From an uncultured Paracoccaceae bacterium (lineage in GTDB: Bacteria > Pseudomonadota > Alphaproteobacteria > Rhodobacterales > Rhodobacteraceae), in assembly GCA_947501555.1 (NCBI GenBank), contig CANMWG010000001.1, positions 186,001 through 250,000 of the forward strand: 64,000 bases of DNA. Reading direction: 5' to 3'. Position 1 is the first letter of the stretch. Every line of letters starts with the position of its first letter. Made by a program: the position numbers and the translations under genes. This document shows positions 1 to 8,483 of this stretch, piece after piece. The notes under the pieces are model-generated. The model saw only the letters and a list, made by a program, of their open reading frames with translations, was not told the origin of the DNA and did no database searches.

Positions 1-1095
1 TGTGCCCAATTGCCCCATATTGCTGATCATGTCCTGCCGCAGGATGTCTAAAACATGGGCGGCACCGGGTTCCCCGAGTGCCCCCAAACCATAATGAAAC
101 GCGCGGCCCAACATGACAAAGTCAGCACCGAGTGCTAGTGCGCGCAGCACATCAAGCCCGCCTTCAATGCCGCTGTCAAAGATCACCGGCAAAGTGGTTG
201 CGGCCCGCACACCTGGCAGCGTTTCAATCGTTGCAGGTCCACCGTCAAACTGCCGGCCCGCGTGATTGCTGACCCAGATGGCATCCGCCCCTTCATCCGT
301 CAAACGGGCGGCATCATCGGGCCGGTTCACGCCCTTCACGATCAGCGGTCCGTCCCAAACATCCCGAAGCGCCTTGAAATAATCCCAATCCGGCGAGGTC
401 CGCATCAGATAGCCAATATGCTGGTTCGAGGGCAGTGCGCTGCGGTTCTCGGAATAGCTCTCCATGAGGCGTAACCGGGGCATGCCGGTCTTACGAATGC
501 CATTCAACCAAGCAGGGCATTGCGCTGCCTGCATCGCCAACCGGGGCGTCAATTTCGGCGGGTTGGTCAGCCCGCCACGGGTCTGACGTTCGCGGCGCGA
601 GGCAACGGGGACATCCACCGTCAAAGCAAGTGTCGTGAACCCTGATGCCTTTGCGCGCTTCAAAATATCATCGCGAATATCCGGATCACGGGGTGGATAA
701 AGCTGGAACCAGGCGTGCTCACCGGCATGCGGGCCGACGTCCTCGGGCAACTGGCTGGCCACAGTGGACAGGGTGTAGGGGATGTTCTCAGTTGCTGCGG
801 TCCGGGCCAACATCTGCTCGGCACCTGGCCAGATCAGACCTGACATACCAACAGGTGCTATGCCAATGGGCAGCGGAAAGGTCTTGCCCAGAAATGTGGT
901 CGACAAATCCGGCTCAAATTCTCCATGCAAGATGGATGGGTCCAGCATGACCTGATCCAACATCGCACGGTTGCGGGCCTGCGTGGCCTCGATCCCGGTC
1001 GCACTATCCAAGTATTCCCAAACAAAATGCGGAATCCGGCGGCGGGCGCGGGCTTTGAGGTCGGAAATGGCGGGGTAGCGGCTGTGCAAAGTCAT
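1..1095 (-). CDS. FMN-dependent alpha-hydroxy-acid dehydrogenase (LldD-like), 3' end cut by window edge
   Basis: Flavin enzyme that oxidises an L-2-hydroxy acid such as lactate to the 2-oxo acid. The ATG at 1095 opens 365 codons that run off the left edge. The sequence matches the family throughout: an N-terminal helical part with WEYLDSATGIEATQARNR, a mid-chain TLALTVDVPVASRRERQTR block, and the catalytic segment WVSNHAGRQFDGGPA with the proton-accepting His near residue 278 and substrate-binding Arg near 281. The end in view, IFDSGIEGGLDVLRALALGA followed by GRAFHYG, is the FMN phosphate site, so only a short tail should be missing. It is divergent from the helicase gene 97 bp away. The exact substrate cannot be told from sequence; mandelate or glycolate oxidase activity is possible. 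Confidence 0.9.
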   Translation of the reverse strand, partial: MTLHSRYPAISDLKARARRRIPHFVWEYLDSATGIEATQARNRAMLDQVMLDPSILHGEFEPDLSTTFLGKTFPLPIGIAPVGMSGLIWPGAEQMLARTAATENIPYTLSTVASQLPEDVGPHAGEHAWFQLYPPRDPDIRDDILKRAKASGFTTLALTVDVPVASRRERQTRGGLTNPPKLTPRLAMQAAQCPAWLNGIRKTGMPRLRLMESYSENRSALPSNQHIGYLMRTSPDWDYFKALRDVWDGPLIVKGVNRPDDAARLTDEGADAIWVSNHAGRQFDGGPATIETLPGVRAATTLPVIFDSGIEGGLDVLRALALGADFVMLGRAFHYGLGALGEPGAAHVLDILRQDMISNMGQLGT

Positions 1096-1192
1096 AGGCG
1101 CGACGTTACCTTGGGAAAGGGCGAAGTCAACGTGGGGAACATTAGAAGAACAAGGGGTTTTCCTGCCCAAGATTTCGGGCTAAGTTTGCACG

Positions 1193-3571
1193 ATGAGCAA
1201 TTTCTCCGAAGATGATGCCTTCGAGGCCGCCGTCCCGCTAAGCCAACAGGCCATGGCGCGGCCTGCCATGACCCATCTCGAGGGGCTGAACCCGGCGCAA
1301 CGCGAAGCCGTTGAGACGCTGAGCGGTCCGGTTTTGATGCTGGCCGGGGCAGGGACCGGCAAAACCAAGGCGCTGACATCGCGTATTGCCCATTTGCTGG
1401 CGACAGGCACTGCAAGGCCGCATGAAATTCTGGCCGTGACCTTCACCAATAAGGCCGCGCGCGAGATGAAGACGCGGATCGGCAGCCATATGGGCGAAGC
1501 GGTTGAAGGGATGCCGTGGCTGGGCACCTTTCACTCGGTTTGCGCGAAATTGCTGCGGCGGCATGCCGAACTGGTTAATTTGAAGTCTAACTTCACTATC
1601 CTGGACACCGACGACCAAATCCGGCTGATGAAACAGCTTATTCAGGCGACCGGGATTGATGAAAAACGCTGGCCGCCGCGCATGCTGTCGGGCATCATCG
1701 ATGGCTGGAAGAACAAGGCTTACACGCCCGACAAGGTCCCTGTTGCCGATAGCGGGGCATTTGATCACAAAGGGGTGGAGCTTTACGCGGCCTATCAATC
1801 CCGCCTGCGCGACCTGAACGCCGTGGATTTTGGCGACATCCTGTTGCACATGGTCACAATCTTCCAAACCCACCCGGACGTGTTGGAGCAATACCAACGG
1901 TGGTTCCGCTACATCCTCGTGGACGAATACCAAGATACAAACGTCGCCCAATATTTGTGGCTGCGGTTGCTTGCGGGCGGGCACAAAAATATTTGCTGCG
2001 TGGGCGATGACGACCAATCCATCTACGGCTGGCGCGGGGCCGAAGTGGGGAATATCCTGCGGTTTGAGGCAGATTTCCCCGGTGCTCATGTCGTTCGGCT
2101 GGAGGAAAACTACCGTTCGACGCCGCATATCCTCGCCGCCGCCTCTGGGGTGATTGCGGCCAACAAAGGCCGGCTCGGCAAGACCTTGTTCACCAGCCGC
2201 GAGGACGGGGAAAAAGTCCGCCTGATCGGTCATTGGGACGGAGAAGAAGAGGCGCGCTGGATTGGCGAAGAGGTCGAGGCGATGCAGCGCGGTACGCGCG
2301 GCATGCACCCGATGAGCCTTGATAACATGGCCATCCTTGTCCGGGCATCGCACCAGATGCGCGCGTTTGAAGATCGGTTCCTGACCATCGGGCTGCCCTA
2401 CCGGGTCATTGGCGGGCCGCGTTTCTACGAACGCATGGAAATTCGGGACGCCATGGCCTATTTCCGGCTGGCCGTCAGCCCCGAGGATGATCTGGCGTTC
2501 GAGCGGATCGTCAATACGCCCAAGCGTGGCCTCGGCGACAAGGCAGTGCAAAAGATTCACGAAACTGCCCGCTCCAATGGTGTGTCCTTGGTCGAAGGCG
2601 CGCGGCTTGTCTGTCTGGGCAAACTGTTGGGCGGTAAGGGGCTGAAAGAACTGACCATTCTGGTTGACGGACTTGATCGTTGGGCGGCGCAGGTTCGGTC
2701 CGAGGCAGACACCCATGTCGAACTGGCCGAGATGATATTGGACGAATCCGGCTACACCGGTTTCTGGCAAAATGACAAAACGCCCGAGGCACCTGGGCGG
2801 CTCGAAAACCTCAAAGAACTGGTCAAAGCGCTGGAAAACTTCGAAAACCTGCAAGGGTTCCTCGAACACGTCAGCCTGATCATGGACAACGAACAAGAAG
2901 AGCAGGGTGAGAAGGTCAGCATTATGACCCTGCACGCGGCCAAGGGCCTCGAATTCCCCGCCGTGTTCCTTCCTGGCTGGGAAGACGGGCTGTTCCCGTC
3001 GCAACGATCCATGGATGAAAGCGGGGTCAAGGGGCTCGAGGAAGAACGACGCTTGGCCTACGTGGGCATCACCCGGGCAGAGGAAATCTGCACGATATCA
3101 TTCGCCGCAAACCGACGGGTCTACGGGCAATGGCAATCGCAAATGCCATCGCGCTTCATCGACGAATTGCCGCAAGATCATGTTGAGGTACTGACGCCCC
3201 CGGGACTGTACGGCGGCGGCTACGGGGCAGCGGCAGCCTCACCCGCGACACAAGGTATGATGGGATCAGACCTACATGAAAAGGCGCATAAGGCAGATGT
3301 CTATAACTCGCCGGGTTGGAAACGGCTGCAAAGCAGAAGCCAGCAACGGGGCATGTCGATGCCTTCTGAAGCGCGGAATATGACCATCGATCTAGATGCG
3401 GTCAGCGCCTTCACCGAAGGCGACCGGGTGTTCCACCAAAAATTCGGCTACGGCGAAGTGATGGGGATCGAAGGGGACAAACTGGTCATCGAATTCGACA
3501 AGGCGGGGTCAAAACACGTGGTGGCGCGATTTATTGTCAGCGCTGAGCAGGCGAACGACGTGCCGTTCTAA
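1193..3571 (+). CDS. uvrD: UvrD/PcrA-type superfamily 1 DNA helicase
   Basis: ATP-driven 3'-5' DNA helicase for nucleotide excision repair, mismatch repair and removal of RecA or stalled complexes. At 792 residues it has the usual size. Walker A AGAGTGKT lies at residues 51-58, the Walker B/motif II VDEYQDTN near 243-249, QSIYGWRGA (motif III) near 276-284, and motif VI YVGITRAEE near 622-630. The C-terminal GDRVFHQKFGYGEV... segment near 743-781 is the Tudor-like RNA-polymerase/DNA-binding domain seen in PcrA and UvrD. The first 25 residues before MTHLEGLNPAQREAV are an acidic extension, so the ATG at residue 26 is an alternative start. It converges on the hydroquinone reductase gene with a 4-bp tail overlap. 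Whether it is better called PcrA or UvrD is not decidable here. Confidence 0.95.
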   Translation: MSNFSEDDAFEAAVPLSQQAMARPAMTHLEGLNPAQREAVETLSGPVLMLAGAGTGKTKALTSRIAHLLATGTARPHEILAVTFTNKAAREMKTRIGSHMGEAVEGMPWLGTFHSVCAKLLRRHAELVNLKSNFTILDTDDQIRLMKQLIQATGIDEKRWPPRMLSGIIDGWKNKAYTPDKVPVADSGAFDHKGVELYAAYQSRLRDLNAVDFGDILLHMVTIFQTHPDVLEQYQRWFRYILVDEYQDTNVAQYLWLRLLAGGHKNICCVGDDDQSIYGWRGAEVGNILRFEADFPGAHVVRLEENYRSTPHILAAASGVIAANKGRLGKTLFTSREDGEKVRLIGHWDGEEEARWIGEEVEAMQRGTRGMHPMSLDNMAILVRASHQMRAFEDRFLTIGLPYRVIGGPRFYERMEIRDAMAYFRLAVSPEDDLAFERIVNTPKRGLGDKAVQKIHETARSNGVSLVEGARLVCLGKLLGGKGLKELTILVDGLDRWAAQVRSEADTHVELAEMILDESGYTGFWQNDKTPEAPGRLENLKELVKALENFENLQGFLEHVSLIMDNEQEEQGEKVSIMTLHAAKGLEFPAVFLPGWEDGLFPSQRSMDESGVKGLEEERRLAYVGITRAEEICTISFAANRRVYGQWQSQMPSRFIDELPQDHVEVLTPPGLYGGGYGAAAASPATQGMMGSDLHEKAHKADVYNSPGWKRLQSRSQQRGMSMPSEARNMTIDLDAVSAFTEGDRVFHQKFGYGEVMGIEGDKLVIEFDKAGSKHVVARFIVSAEQANDVPF

Positions 3572-4482
3572 GGCAACGACCAATCAATCGCAGGCGGCTG
3601 GCTGACAATACCGCGCGGATTGTGATCGCCATCGTTCAGAAAGTACCCACGCATGATTTCGTCAAAGTCGACAGTGTCTGCAACCCCGGGCATGTTGTAG
3701 ATCCTGCGTGTGTGCAGCCAAAGGTTTTCAAATTCAGTCAGGCGGTGGCGGGTGCAGCGAAAATGCGTGACATAGACCGTATCAAAACGGACAAGCGTTG
3801 CGAAAAGGCGCAGGTCGGCCACGGTAAGAGATTCGCCCAGTAAAAATCGGCGATCAGAAAGATGCCTGTCCAGATCAGCCATGGTCTCAAAAACCTGATC
3901 GACGGCTGTGTCATATACATCCTGTCGTTGGGCTAGCCCGGCACGGTAAACCGCGTTGGACAGGCCGTCATATATTTTGGATAAATAGACCGATAGCGCA
4001 GGTGCCGCATTGTCTGGGCACAGCTTTGGACCTTCCCCGAATGCGTCCAATGCTTTGATAATATGTGTAGATTCGTTGCAGATAATGCGCTGCTCGGGGA
4101 TATCCCAAAGGATGGGAACCGTGACGCGTCCGGTATAGTCTGAACGGGTCGCCGTATAAAGTTGGTGCGCATGTGCTGCCCCTAATGATTGTGCGACAGG
4201 CCCCGTAGGATCAAGCGCATAACCTTGGACGCGGGGGCCGATGGCGCGCTGATAGGTGATCTTATCGGACAATCCTTTCAAGACCCAAGTAAGCGTCGCG
4301 GCATGCGACCAAGGGCAACTTGGGGATGCAATAAGCGCAAACGCATCAGGCGCGTCTAACAACCGGCTTTGGGTCGTCTGGTCAATGGCCGCGCCAAACG
4401 TAACTTTTGTTCGGACAAACGCACCGCGCTTGATCTCATTATCGGTGGTGTTTTCCCATTGGCCATTTATCAACAGACCCAT
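3568..4482 (-). CDS. Glutathionyl-hydroquinone reductase (Xi/YqjG-like glutathione transferase)
   Basis: Cytoplasmic thioltransferase that removes glutathione from glutathionyl-hydroquinones. The active-site Cys56 sits in SPSCPWSH (residues 53-60), the counterpart of the ACPWA motif of the family. The C-terminal half carries typical family blocks: YVTHFRCTRHRL, LWLHTRRIYNMPGVADTVDF and the end NPRGIVSQPP. Length of 304 residues is slightly shorter than the usual 310-330. It lies 4 bases after the LysE-type exporter gene on the same strand, so the two may be cotranscribed, although no functional link is known. Its stop overlaps the uvrD stop region. Confidence 0.88.
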   Translation of the reverse strand: MGLLINGQWENTTDNEIKRGAFVRTKVTFGAAIDQTTQSRLLDAPDAFALIASPSCPWSHAATLTWVLKGLSDKITYQRAIGPRVQGYALDPTGPVAQSLGAAHAHQLYTATRSDYTGRVTVPILWDIPEQRIICNESTHIIKALDAFGEGPKLCPDNAAPALSVYLSKIYDGLSNAVYRAGLAQRQDVYDTAVDQVFETMADLDRHLSDRRFLLGESLTVADLRLFATLVRFDTVYVTHFRCTRHRLTEFENLWLHTRRIYNMPGVADTVDFDEIMRGYFLNDGDHNPRGIVSQPPAIDWSLP

Positions 4483-4486
4483 CAGG

Positions 4487-5086
4487 TCACCCTTTCAGCA
4501 TTGGATAGAGCGACAAAACCAATAACACGGCCATTGTCACGTTAAACACGCGCAGGCGCCCGGCAGAGCCCAACCAGCGACGCACTTGAACGCCTAGCCA
4601 AGCCCAGACTGTCACTGACGGAAGGTTTGTTGCCGAAAACACCGCAGCCACGATCAACGAGCCCACCCAAATACCTTGCCCTTGCGGGGCGTATGCACTG
4701 ATGGCCGTGATCGCCATAAACCACGCCTTGGGGTTGACCCATTGAAACGCCGCCGCCTGCAAAAAGGTAAACGGTTTACCAGTCACCTCTTTCGCCTCAG
4801 GGGCGACGGCATTGGCGATTTTCCAAGCGAGCCATAGCATATACGCGGCGCTCAACACTTTCAGGGCGATGTTCAAAACCGGATAGGCCTCAAACACGCG
4901 GAGCAAGACAACACCAACCATCACCACCATAAATGCATGACCCAACGATATCCCCAACATATGTGGGACAGTGCGCCACAGCCCGTAATTCGCTCCCGAT
5001 GCCATGAGCATCAGGTTATTGGGGCCGGGTGTGATCGAACTGGCAAAGGCAAAGCCGATCAACGCAATGAGGATTTCATAAGTCAT
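4487..5086 (-). CDS. LysE/RhtB-family amino-acid exporter
   Basis: Inner-membrane exporter of amino acids or derivatives. The family signature FASSITPGPNNLMLMASG is at residues 12-29, followed by several hydrophobic segments (about 39-61, 68-86, 108-130, 140-165, 175-195). I chose the ATG at 5086 because MTYEILIALIGFAFASSITPGP is the normal N-terminus; the ATG at 5137 would add 17 residues and run into the Lrp operator. The gene is divergent from an Lrp/AsnC regulator with an inverted repeat between them, the classical arrangement for Lrp-controlled LysE exporters. The transported amino acid is unknown. Confidence 0.9.
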   Translation of the reverse strand: MTYEILIALIGFAFASSITPGPNNLMLMASGANYGLWRTVPHMLGISLGHAFMVVMVGVVLLRVFEAYPVLNIALKVLSAAYMLWLAWKIANAVAPEAKEVTGKPFTFLQAAAFQWVNPKAWFMAITAISAYAPQGQGIWVGSLIVAAVFSATNLPSVTVWAWLGVQVRRWLGSAGRLRVFNVTMAVLLVLSLYPMLKG

Positions 5087-5110
5087 TGCGCAATAATAGG
5101 CGGCAAATGA

Positions 5111-5133
5111 CACAATGAAATTGCCAAATTGTG
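5111..5133. promoter_or_regulatory. Operator-like inverted repeat between lysE-type exporter and lrp-type regulator
   Basis: CACAAT (5111-5116) and ATTGTG (5128-5133) are exact reverse complements separated by 11 A/T-rich bases. The repeat sits between divergent start codons at 5086 and 5159. Lrp/AsnC proteins usually bind such A/T-rich dyads near their own gene, so this is the likely binding site. Assignment is inference. Confidence 0.5.
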
Positions 5134-5158
5134 CCATGCTGAATTAAGATCGCAATCA

Positions 5159-5611
5159 ATGACGAAGATTGATCAATTGAACGACAAAATATTGCGCGAA
5201 CTGTCCCATGATGGACGGATCAGCAATCTGCAACTGGCCGATAAGGTTGGACTATCGCCCTCCGCCTGCCTGCGACGGGTGCAAGAGCTGGAGCGGGCAG
5301 GAGTGATCAAAGGTTATCGCGCCCGGTTGGATCCGGGGCAGACCGGGCGGGCCTATGTTGTTTATGTGGCTGTGGGGTTGGCAGAGCACACCAAGGACGC
5401 TCAGCTTGGATTTGAAACTGCCATGCAGCGGGCGGATCAGGTGACCGAATGCCACAATGTGGCGGGGGCGTTTGAATATATGCTGCGGGTCGAAGTGGCG
5501 GATTTGCCCGCGTATAAGGCTTTCCATACAGATATCTTAGGCACCGTACCGCATGTGCGGTCGATCACCAGCTATATGGTGATGGGGTCACCTAAAGATA
5601 CGCGGGGGTAA
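5159..5611 (+). CDS. Lrp/AsnC-family transcriptional regulator
   Basis: DNA-binding regulator that senses amino acids. The N-terminal winged helix-turn-helix is clear: MTKIDQLNDKILRELSHDGRISN..LADKVGLSPSACLRRVQELE (residues 1-47), followed by GVIKGYRARLDP and a C-terminal RAM ligand-binding domain with VTECHNVAGAFEYMLRVEV (about 93-112). At 150 residues it has the standard length. The ATG at 5159 was preferred over 5129 because it gives the family N-terminus and leaves the upstream dyad free. Its probable target is the divergent LysE-type exporter, plus itself. Confidence 0.92.
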   Translation: MTKIDQLNDKILRELSHDGRISNLQLADKVGLSPSACLRRVQELERAGVIKGYRARLDPGQTGRAYVVYVAVGLAEHTKDAQLGFETAMQRADQVTECHNVAGAFEYMLRVEVADLPAYKAFHTDILGTVPHVRSITSYMVMGSPKDTRG

Positions 5612-5669
5612 GAATTTGAGAAATGGCCGTTCTCGATGGGCTTCAGACGCAGCGCTACTTCTATAACGC

Positions 5670-6131
5670 TCACCCTCTGCCACGATAAGGTGGTACGCCT
5701 TGGTCGGGGATCCACACGCCTTCGGGCATCGAGCCGGTTTGCCAGAACACGTCGATTGGAATGCCGCCACGCGGATACCAGTAACCGCCGATCCGCAACC
5801 ATTGGGGATTTAGTAAATCGACCAATCGCCGCGCAATAGATATAGTGCAGTCTTCATGGAAGGCCCCATGATTACGGTAGGATCCTAAGAACAGCTTGAG
5901 CGATTTGGATTCGACCAAAAATTCGCCCGGTACATAATCAAGCACCAGATGGGCAAAGTCAGGTTGACCAGTCATGGGACAAAGCGACGTGAACTCAGGC
6001 GCCGTGAAACGTACGCAATAGGCCACGTCGGCTTGAGGATTTGAGACACGTTCAAGCACCGCATCTTCGGGCGACGTCGGCAGGTCGGTTTGGCCGCCCA
6101 ATTGTTTTAAATCACTGTAAATCGTTTCCAT
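5670..6131 (-). CDS. queF: NADPH-dependent 7-cyano-7-deazaguanine reductase
   Basis: Reduces preQ0 to preQ1, the last free-base step before tRNA insertion in queuosine synthesis. It is the short, YkvM-type QueF of 153 residues. The catalytic Cys51 and Asp58 lie in [13 protein letters not shown], and the QueF motif [22 protein letters not shown] follows at 73-94. The ATG at 6131 is chosen because upstream codons, though open, read through the end of queE and match nothing in the family. Last gene of a queC-queD-queE-queF operon, 19 bases after queE. Confidence 0.96.
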   Translation of the reverse strand: METIYSDLKQLGGQTDLPTSPEDAVLERVSNPQADVAYCVRFTAPEFTSLCPMTGQPDFAHLVLDYVPGEFLVESKSLKLFLGSYRNHGAFHEDCTISIARRLVDLLNPQWLRIGGYWYPRGGIPIDVFWQTGSMPEGVWIPDQGVPPYRGRG

Positions 6132-6150
6132 CGCTGTCTCCTTGAGCGGG

Positions 6151-6861
6151 TCAGACCCCGCGTTTGTTTCCCCAAAGCAGGACGTGCAACTGCGGCAAAA
6201 TTCGCGGTGCGAACCAGCCATCGTGCATTGTCTTATCGACCAACCACAACAGCTTGTCCGCCAGAACCTGAGGATGAAGCGCGACTTCGGGATCGAACTC
6301 AAGATTGCCGGGTTGTAGGAACAGAGGCAATTGGGGGTATTTGCCCGCCGCCTCTTGCGCCCAAGCGTAATCCGTCTCGTCGAAGATCACGATCTTCATG
6401 ACGGTGCTGTCTGCCTCTTTGGCCGCGCGCAGGCATGCATCAAACGCGTCCCAAACAACGACTTCGCCGCTTGAAGGTGGTTTTGGGCTTAGAACCAACA
6501 TGTCGAGATCGCCAAACCATGGCTTTGCAATCGACCCTTGGGTTTCGCAGGCAAAGCGGTAGCCGTCTGCATGGCCAAGCGCGATTAATTGCGTAAAATC
6601 TTGGATGGCTGGATTGCCACCCGACAGTGACACAGTCAGTGGCCTGCCCTTGGACAAGCGCTGTACTTCGGCCCAAACGGCATCGGTGCCCATCGCGGCC
6701 CAAGTGTGGCGATAAGCGGAATCCACCGCATGCAGACTATCACACCATGCGCAGCGATAATCGCAACCGCCTGTGCGCACAAAGACAGTGGGTTCGCCGA
6801 TCAAGGCGCCCTCGCCTTGTATCGTTGGACCGAAAATTTCTGCGATGCGTAACTGGCTCAT
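6151..6861 (-). CDS. queE: 7-carboxy-7-deazaguanine synthase (radical SAM)
   Basis: Radical SAM enzyme that ring-contracts 6-carboxytetrahydropterin to 7-carboxy-7-deazaguanine. The iron-sulfur cysteines are Cys33, Cys37 and Cys40 in [13 protein letters not shown], the CX3CX2C motif of the family. The N-terminus [24 protein letters not shown] is typical, and [11 protein letters not shown] supplies the SAM-binding glycines. The start at 6861 overlaps the queD stop by 4 bases (ATGA), so translation is probably coupled. Length 236 residues. Confidence 0.96.
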   Translation of the reverse strand: MSQLRIAEIFGPTIQGEGALIGEPTVFVRTGGCDYRCAWCDSLHAVDSAYRHTWAAMGTDAVWAEVQRLSKGRPLTVSLSGGNPAIQDFTQLIALGHADGYRFACETQGSIAKPWFGDLDMLVLSPKPPSSGEVVVWDAFDACLRAAKEADSTVMKIVIFDETDYAWAQEAAGKYPQLPLFLQPGNLEFDPEVALHPQVLADKLLWLVDKTMHDGWFAPRILPQLHVLLWGNKRGV

Positions 6862-7211
6862 GGGCGGTACTCGGCCCAAGTTTTGGGTGTCTCGCTCACC
6901 TTTACCGCGGTTGTTTCCGGCCAAATGGCGGCACACCAATCATAGAAATGGCGGGCCATATTTTCGCCGGTTGAAGGCACGTCCAGAACGTCATTCAGAT
7001 GACGATGATCAAACGTGTCGTCGATATAGGTCTTGAGCGGTTTCAGCTCTCCATAGTCGCGTATAAACCCATCGCTATTGAGCGTCGTTGAGGCGAGTTC
7101 CACAATAACAATGTAGTTGTGCCCATGCAGTCGCGCGCACTGGTGATCATCGGGCAGATGGGAAAGTTGGTGGGAGGCTGAGAAGTGGAATTCTTTTGTG
7201 ATCCGATACAT
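6858..7211 (-). CDS. queD: 6-carboxy-5,6,7,8-tetrahydropterin synthase
   Basis: Converts 7,8-dihydroneopterin triphosphate to 6-carboxytetrahydropterin. The zinc ligands are His14 (SASHQL), His29 and His31 (CARLHGHNY), and the catalytic Cys25 stands just before them. A second His-rich block, [23 protein letters not shown], matches the family. At 117 residues it is a normal QueD. It overlaps queC by one base and queE by four. Confidence 0.96.
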   Translation of the reverse strand: MYRITKEFHFSASHQLSHLPDDHQCARLHGHNYIVIVELASTTLNSDGFIRDYGELKPLKTYIDDTFDHRHLNDVLDVPSTGENMARHFYDWCAAIWPETTAVKVSETPKTWAEYRP

Positions 7212-7912
7212 TAGCCACGATCCTTCTTAGCGATCGCCGCAACCCAGAAATCAGGGTCAGCATAAATCGTGGGGTCCATGACATCCGCTAGATGAAACGC
7301 TTCGCGCCGTTCCACGCAAGTGCCACAGCGACCGCAATGGGTGTCGCCACCTTTGTAACAGGACCACGTTTCTGCAAAGGGCGTGTCGTGAAGCGCCCCT
7401 TGTGTGACGATGTCAGCTTTTGTGCGATGAACGAAAGGCGTATAAAGCGACACATCCGCATAGCCATCAAGGGCGGCTTTTTGCATGGCGTCAAAGGCTT
7501 CGGTAAAAGCAGGCCGGCAATCGGGATAGATAAAGTGATCACCGCCATGCACCGCCGTCGCCACGGCTTGATCGTCGTTTGCAGCCGCTACGCCAAAGGC
7601 CACTGCCAGCATGATCGCATTGCGGTTTGGCACGACGGTGACGCGCATGCTGTCTTCTTCGTAATGCCCATCGGGGACATCAATATCATCGGTCAGGGCA
7701 GAGCCAGTAAGCGCCGCACCAATCCCGCGCAGATCAATAACATCGTGAGGGACATCAAGCCGTTTCGCACACATCGCGGCATAGTCCAATTCCTTGCGAT
7801 GGCGTTGGCCATAGTCGAAGGACACAAGGCGGGTCAGTTGCTGTTTCTGCGCAACCATATGCGCAAGTGACACTGAATCGAGCCCGCCGGAGCAGATGAC
7901 AATCGTTTTCAT
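7211..7912 (-). CDS. queC: 7-cyano-7-deazaguanine (preQ0) synthase
   Basis: ATP-dependent enzyme that turns 7-carboxy-7-deazaguanine and ammonia into preQ0. The PP-loop SGGLDS is at residues 8-13 and the structural zinc site is made by Cys185, Cys193, Cys196 and Cys199 (CYKGGDTHCGRCGTC). Length 233 residues is standard. It is the first gene of the que operon and has a plausible promoter with an overlapping dyad about 50-80 bases upstream. Confidence 0.96.
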   Translation of the reverse strand: MKTIVICSGGLDSVSLAHMVAQKQQLTRLVSFDYGQRHRKELDYAAMCAKRLDVPHDVIDLRGIGAALTGSALTDDIDVPDGHYEEDSMRVTVVPNRNAIMLAVAFGVAAANDDQAVATAVHGGDHFIYPDCRPAFTEAFDAMQKAALDGYADVSLYTPFVHRTKADIVTQGALHDTPFAETWSCYKGGDTHCGRCGTCVERREAFHLADVMDPTIYADPDFWVAAIAKKDRG

Positions 7913-7960
7913 TTTGAACCCTTGTTTTGATATCCGGGTAGGCTGCGACCGGAATGAAGC

Positions 7961-7989
7961 CGTTTAGAATAGTTTTGGTACAGTGCCAA
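7961..7989 (-). promoter_or_regulatory. Candidate promoter of the que operon with overlapping dyad
   Basis: On the minus strand TTGGCA (7989-7984) is followed after 17 bases by TAAACG (7966-7961), giving a leader of about 40 bases before the queC ATG. The imperfect dyad TTGGTACAGTGCCAA (7975-7989 on the plus strand) covers the -35 hexamer, so a repressor may act here. I see no preQ1 riboswitch fold in the leader. Prediction only. Confidence 0.35.
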
Positions 7990-8169
7990 GTGCACGACCG
8001 AAAGCCAGATGCAAAATATACATAGTAGCGCTTGATTGTAGACGGAAAGCCCTGTTCGGATTGTGATTTCAGAGGCAACTTTGTCGTTTCCCGAAAGCCG
8101 AGTTTAGCTCCCGCACGGAAAATCGGCAGATCGGGGGCAAACCGGTCAAGCGCTCCGTAGCCCAGACAT

Positions 8170-8208
8170 AAAAAAACGGTCATGCCCGGGAGGAGGTGGG
8201 CATGACCG
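8170..8208 (-). terminator. Last array hairpin plus T-tract: intrinsic terminator
   Basis: On the minus strand an 11-bp perfect stem, CGGTCATGCCC with GGGCATGACCG, encloses the loop ACCTCCTCCC and is followed at once by seven T (8176-8170). This is both the seventh small-RNA unit of the array and a strong Rho-independent terminator for the whole transcript. Confidence 0.8.
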
Positions 8209-8470
8209 CTTTTATTATCAGCGCCCCCTTGCGTCTCGGGAGGAGAAGAAGCAAGGCGCGTCCTCGCTGACATTGCTCGGGAGGAGGTGAGCGCTGCCTG
8301 CGGTATAATCGGTTCCAACCCGGGAGGAGGTGGGCGGTTCCGAAACTGTTAAAAAGTGGCGACATCCGGGAGGAGGTGGATGCCGCCACCTTATTAATGA
8401 CCCTTTGCTCAGGGAGGAGGAGAGAGCGCGGGGTCGGTCAAATCTGCCCTACTGGGAGGAGGAGGCAGAT
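8170..8470 (-). ncRNA. Array of seven cuckoo/CcsR-like small RNA hairpins with CCUCCUCCC loops
   Basis: Read on the minus strand, seven consecutive hairpins follow the DUF1127 gene. Unit spans are 8442-8470, 8399-8435, 8356-8389, 8311-8342, 8275-8292 (core), 8221-8259 and 8177-8208. Each has a different stem but the same loop, CCUCCUCCC (CUCCUCCC only in the 8221-8259 unit). The stems at 8356-8389, 8442-8470 and 8177-8208 are near perfect; those at 8275 and 8311 are weak. This matches the CcsR1-4 RNAs of Rhodobacter sphaeroides, which are cotranscribed with a DUF1127 protein gene, processed from that transcript and induced by stress; the loop is an anti-Shine-Dalgarno sequence. R. sphaeroides has four copies, so seven is a larger set. 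The 8356-8389 unit is followed by TTTTT and may terminate part of the transcripts. Family membership is strong; stress induction here is inferred. Confidence 0.88.
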
Positions 8471-8483
8471 CCGATTCTTGAAT

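Noticed and set aside
1238-3004. 588-codon frame antisense to uvrD
   Set aside because: It lies wholly inside a well-matched helicase gene and reads as low-complexity mirror sequence; a shadow of codon bias.
7913-8169. preQ1 riboswitch before queC
   Set aside because: The expected H-type pseudoknot elements were not found in the leader; only a promoter-like pair with a dyad was seen.
8170-8470. CRISPR-like spaced repeats (GGGAGGAGG recurring every 30-50 bases)
   Set aside because: The shared part is only 8-10 bases, always in a hairpin loop with unique stems; no cas genes and no constant spacer length. It fits a small-RNA array.
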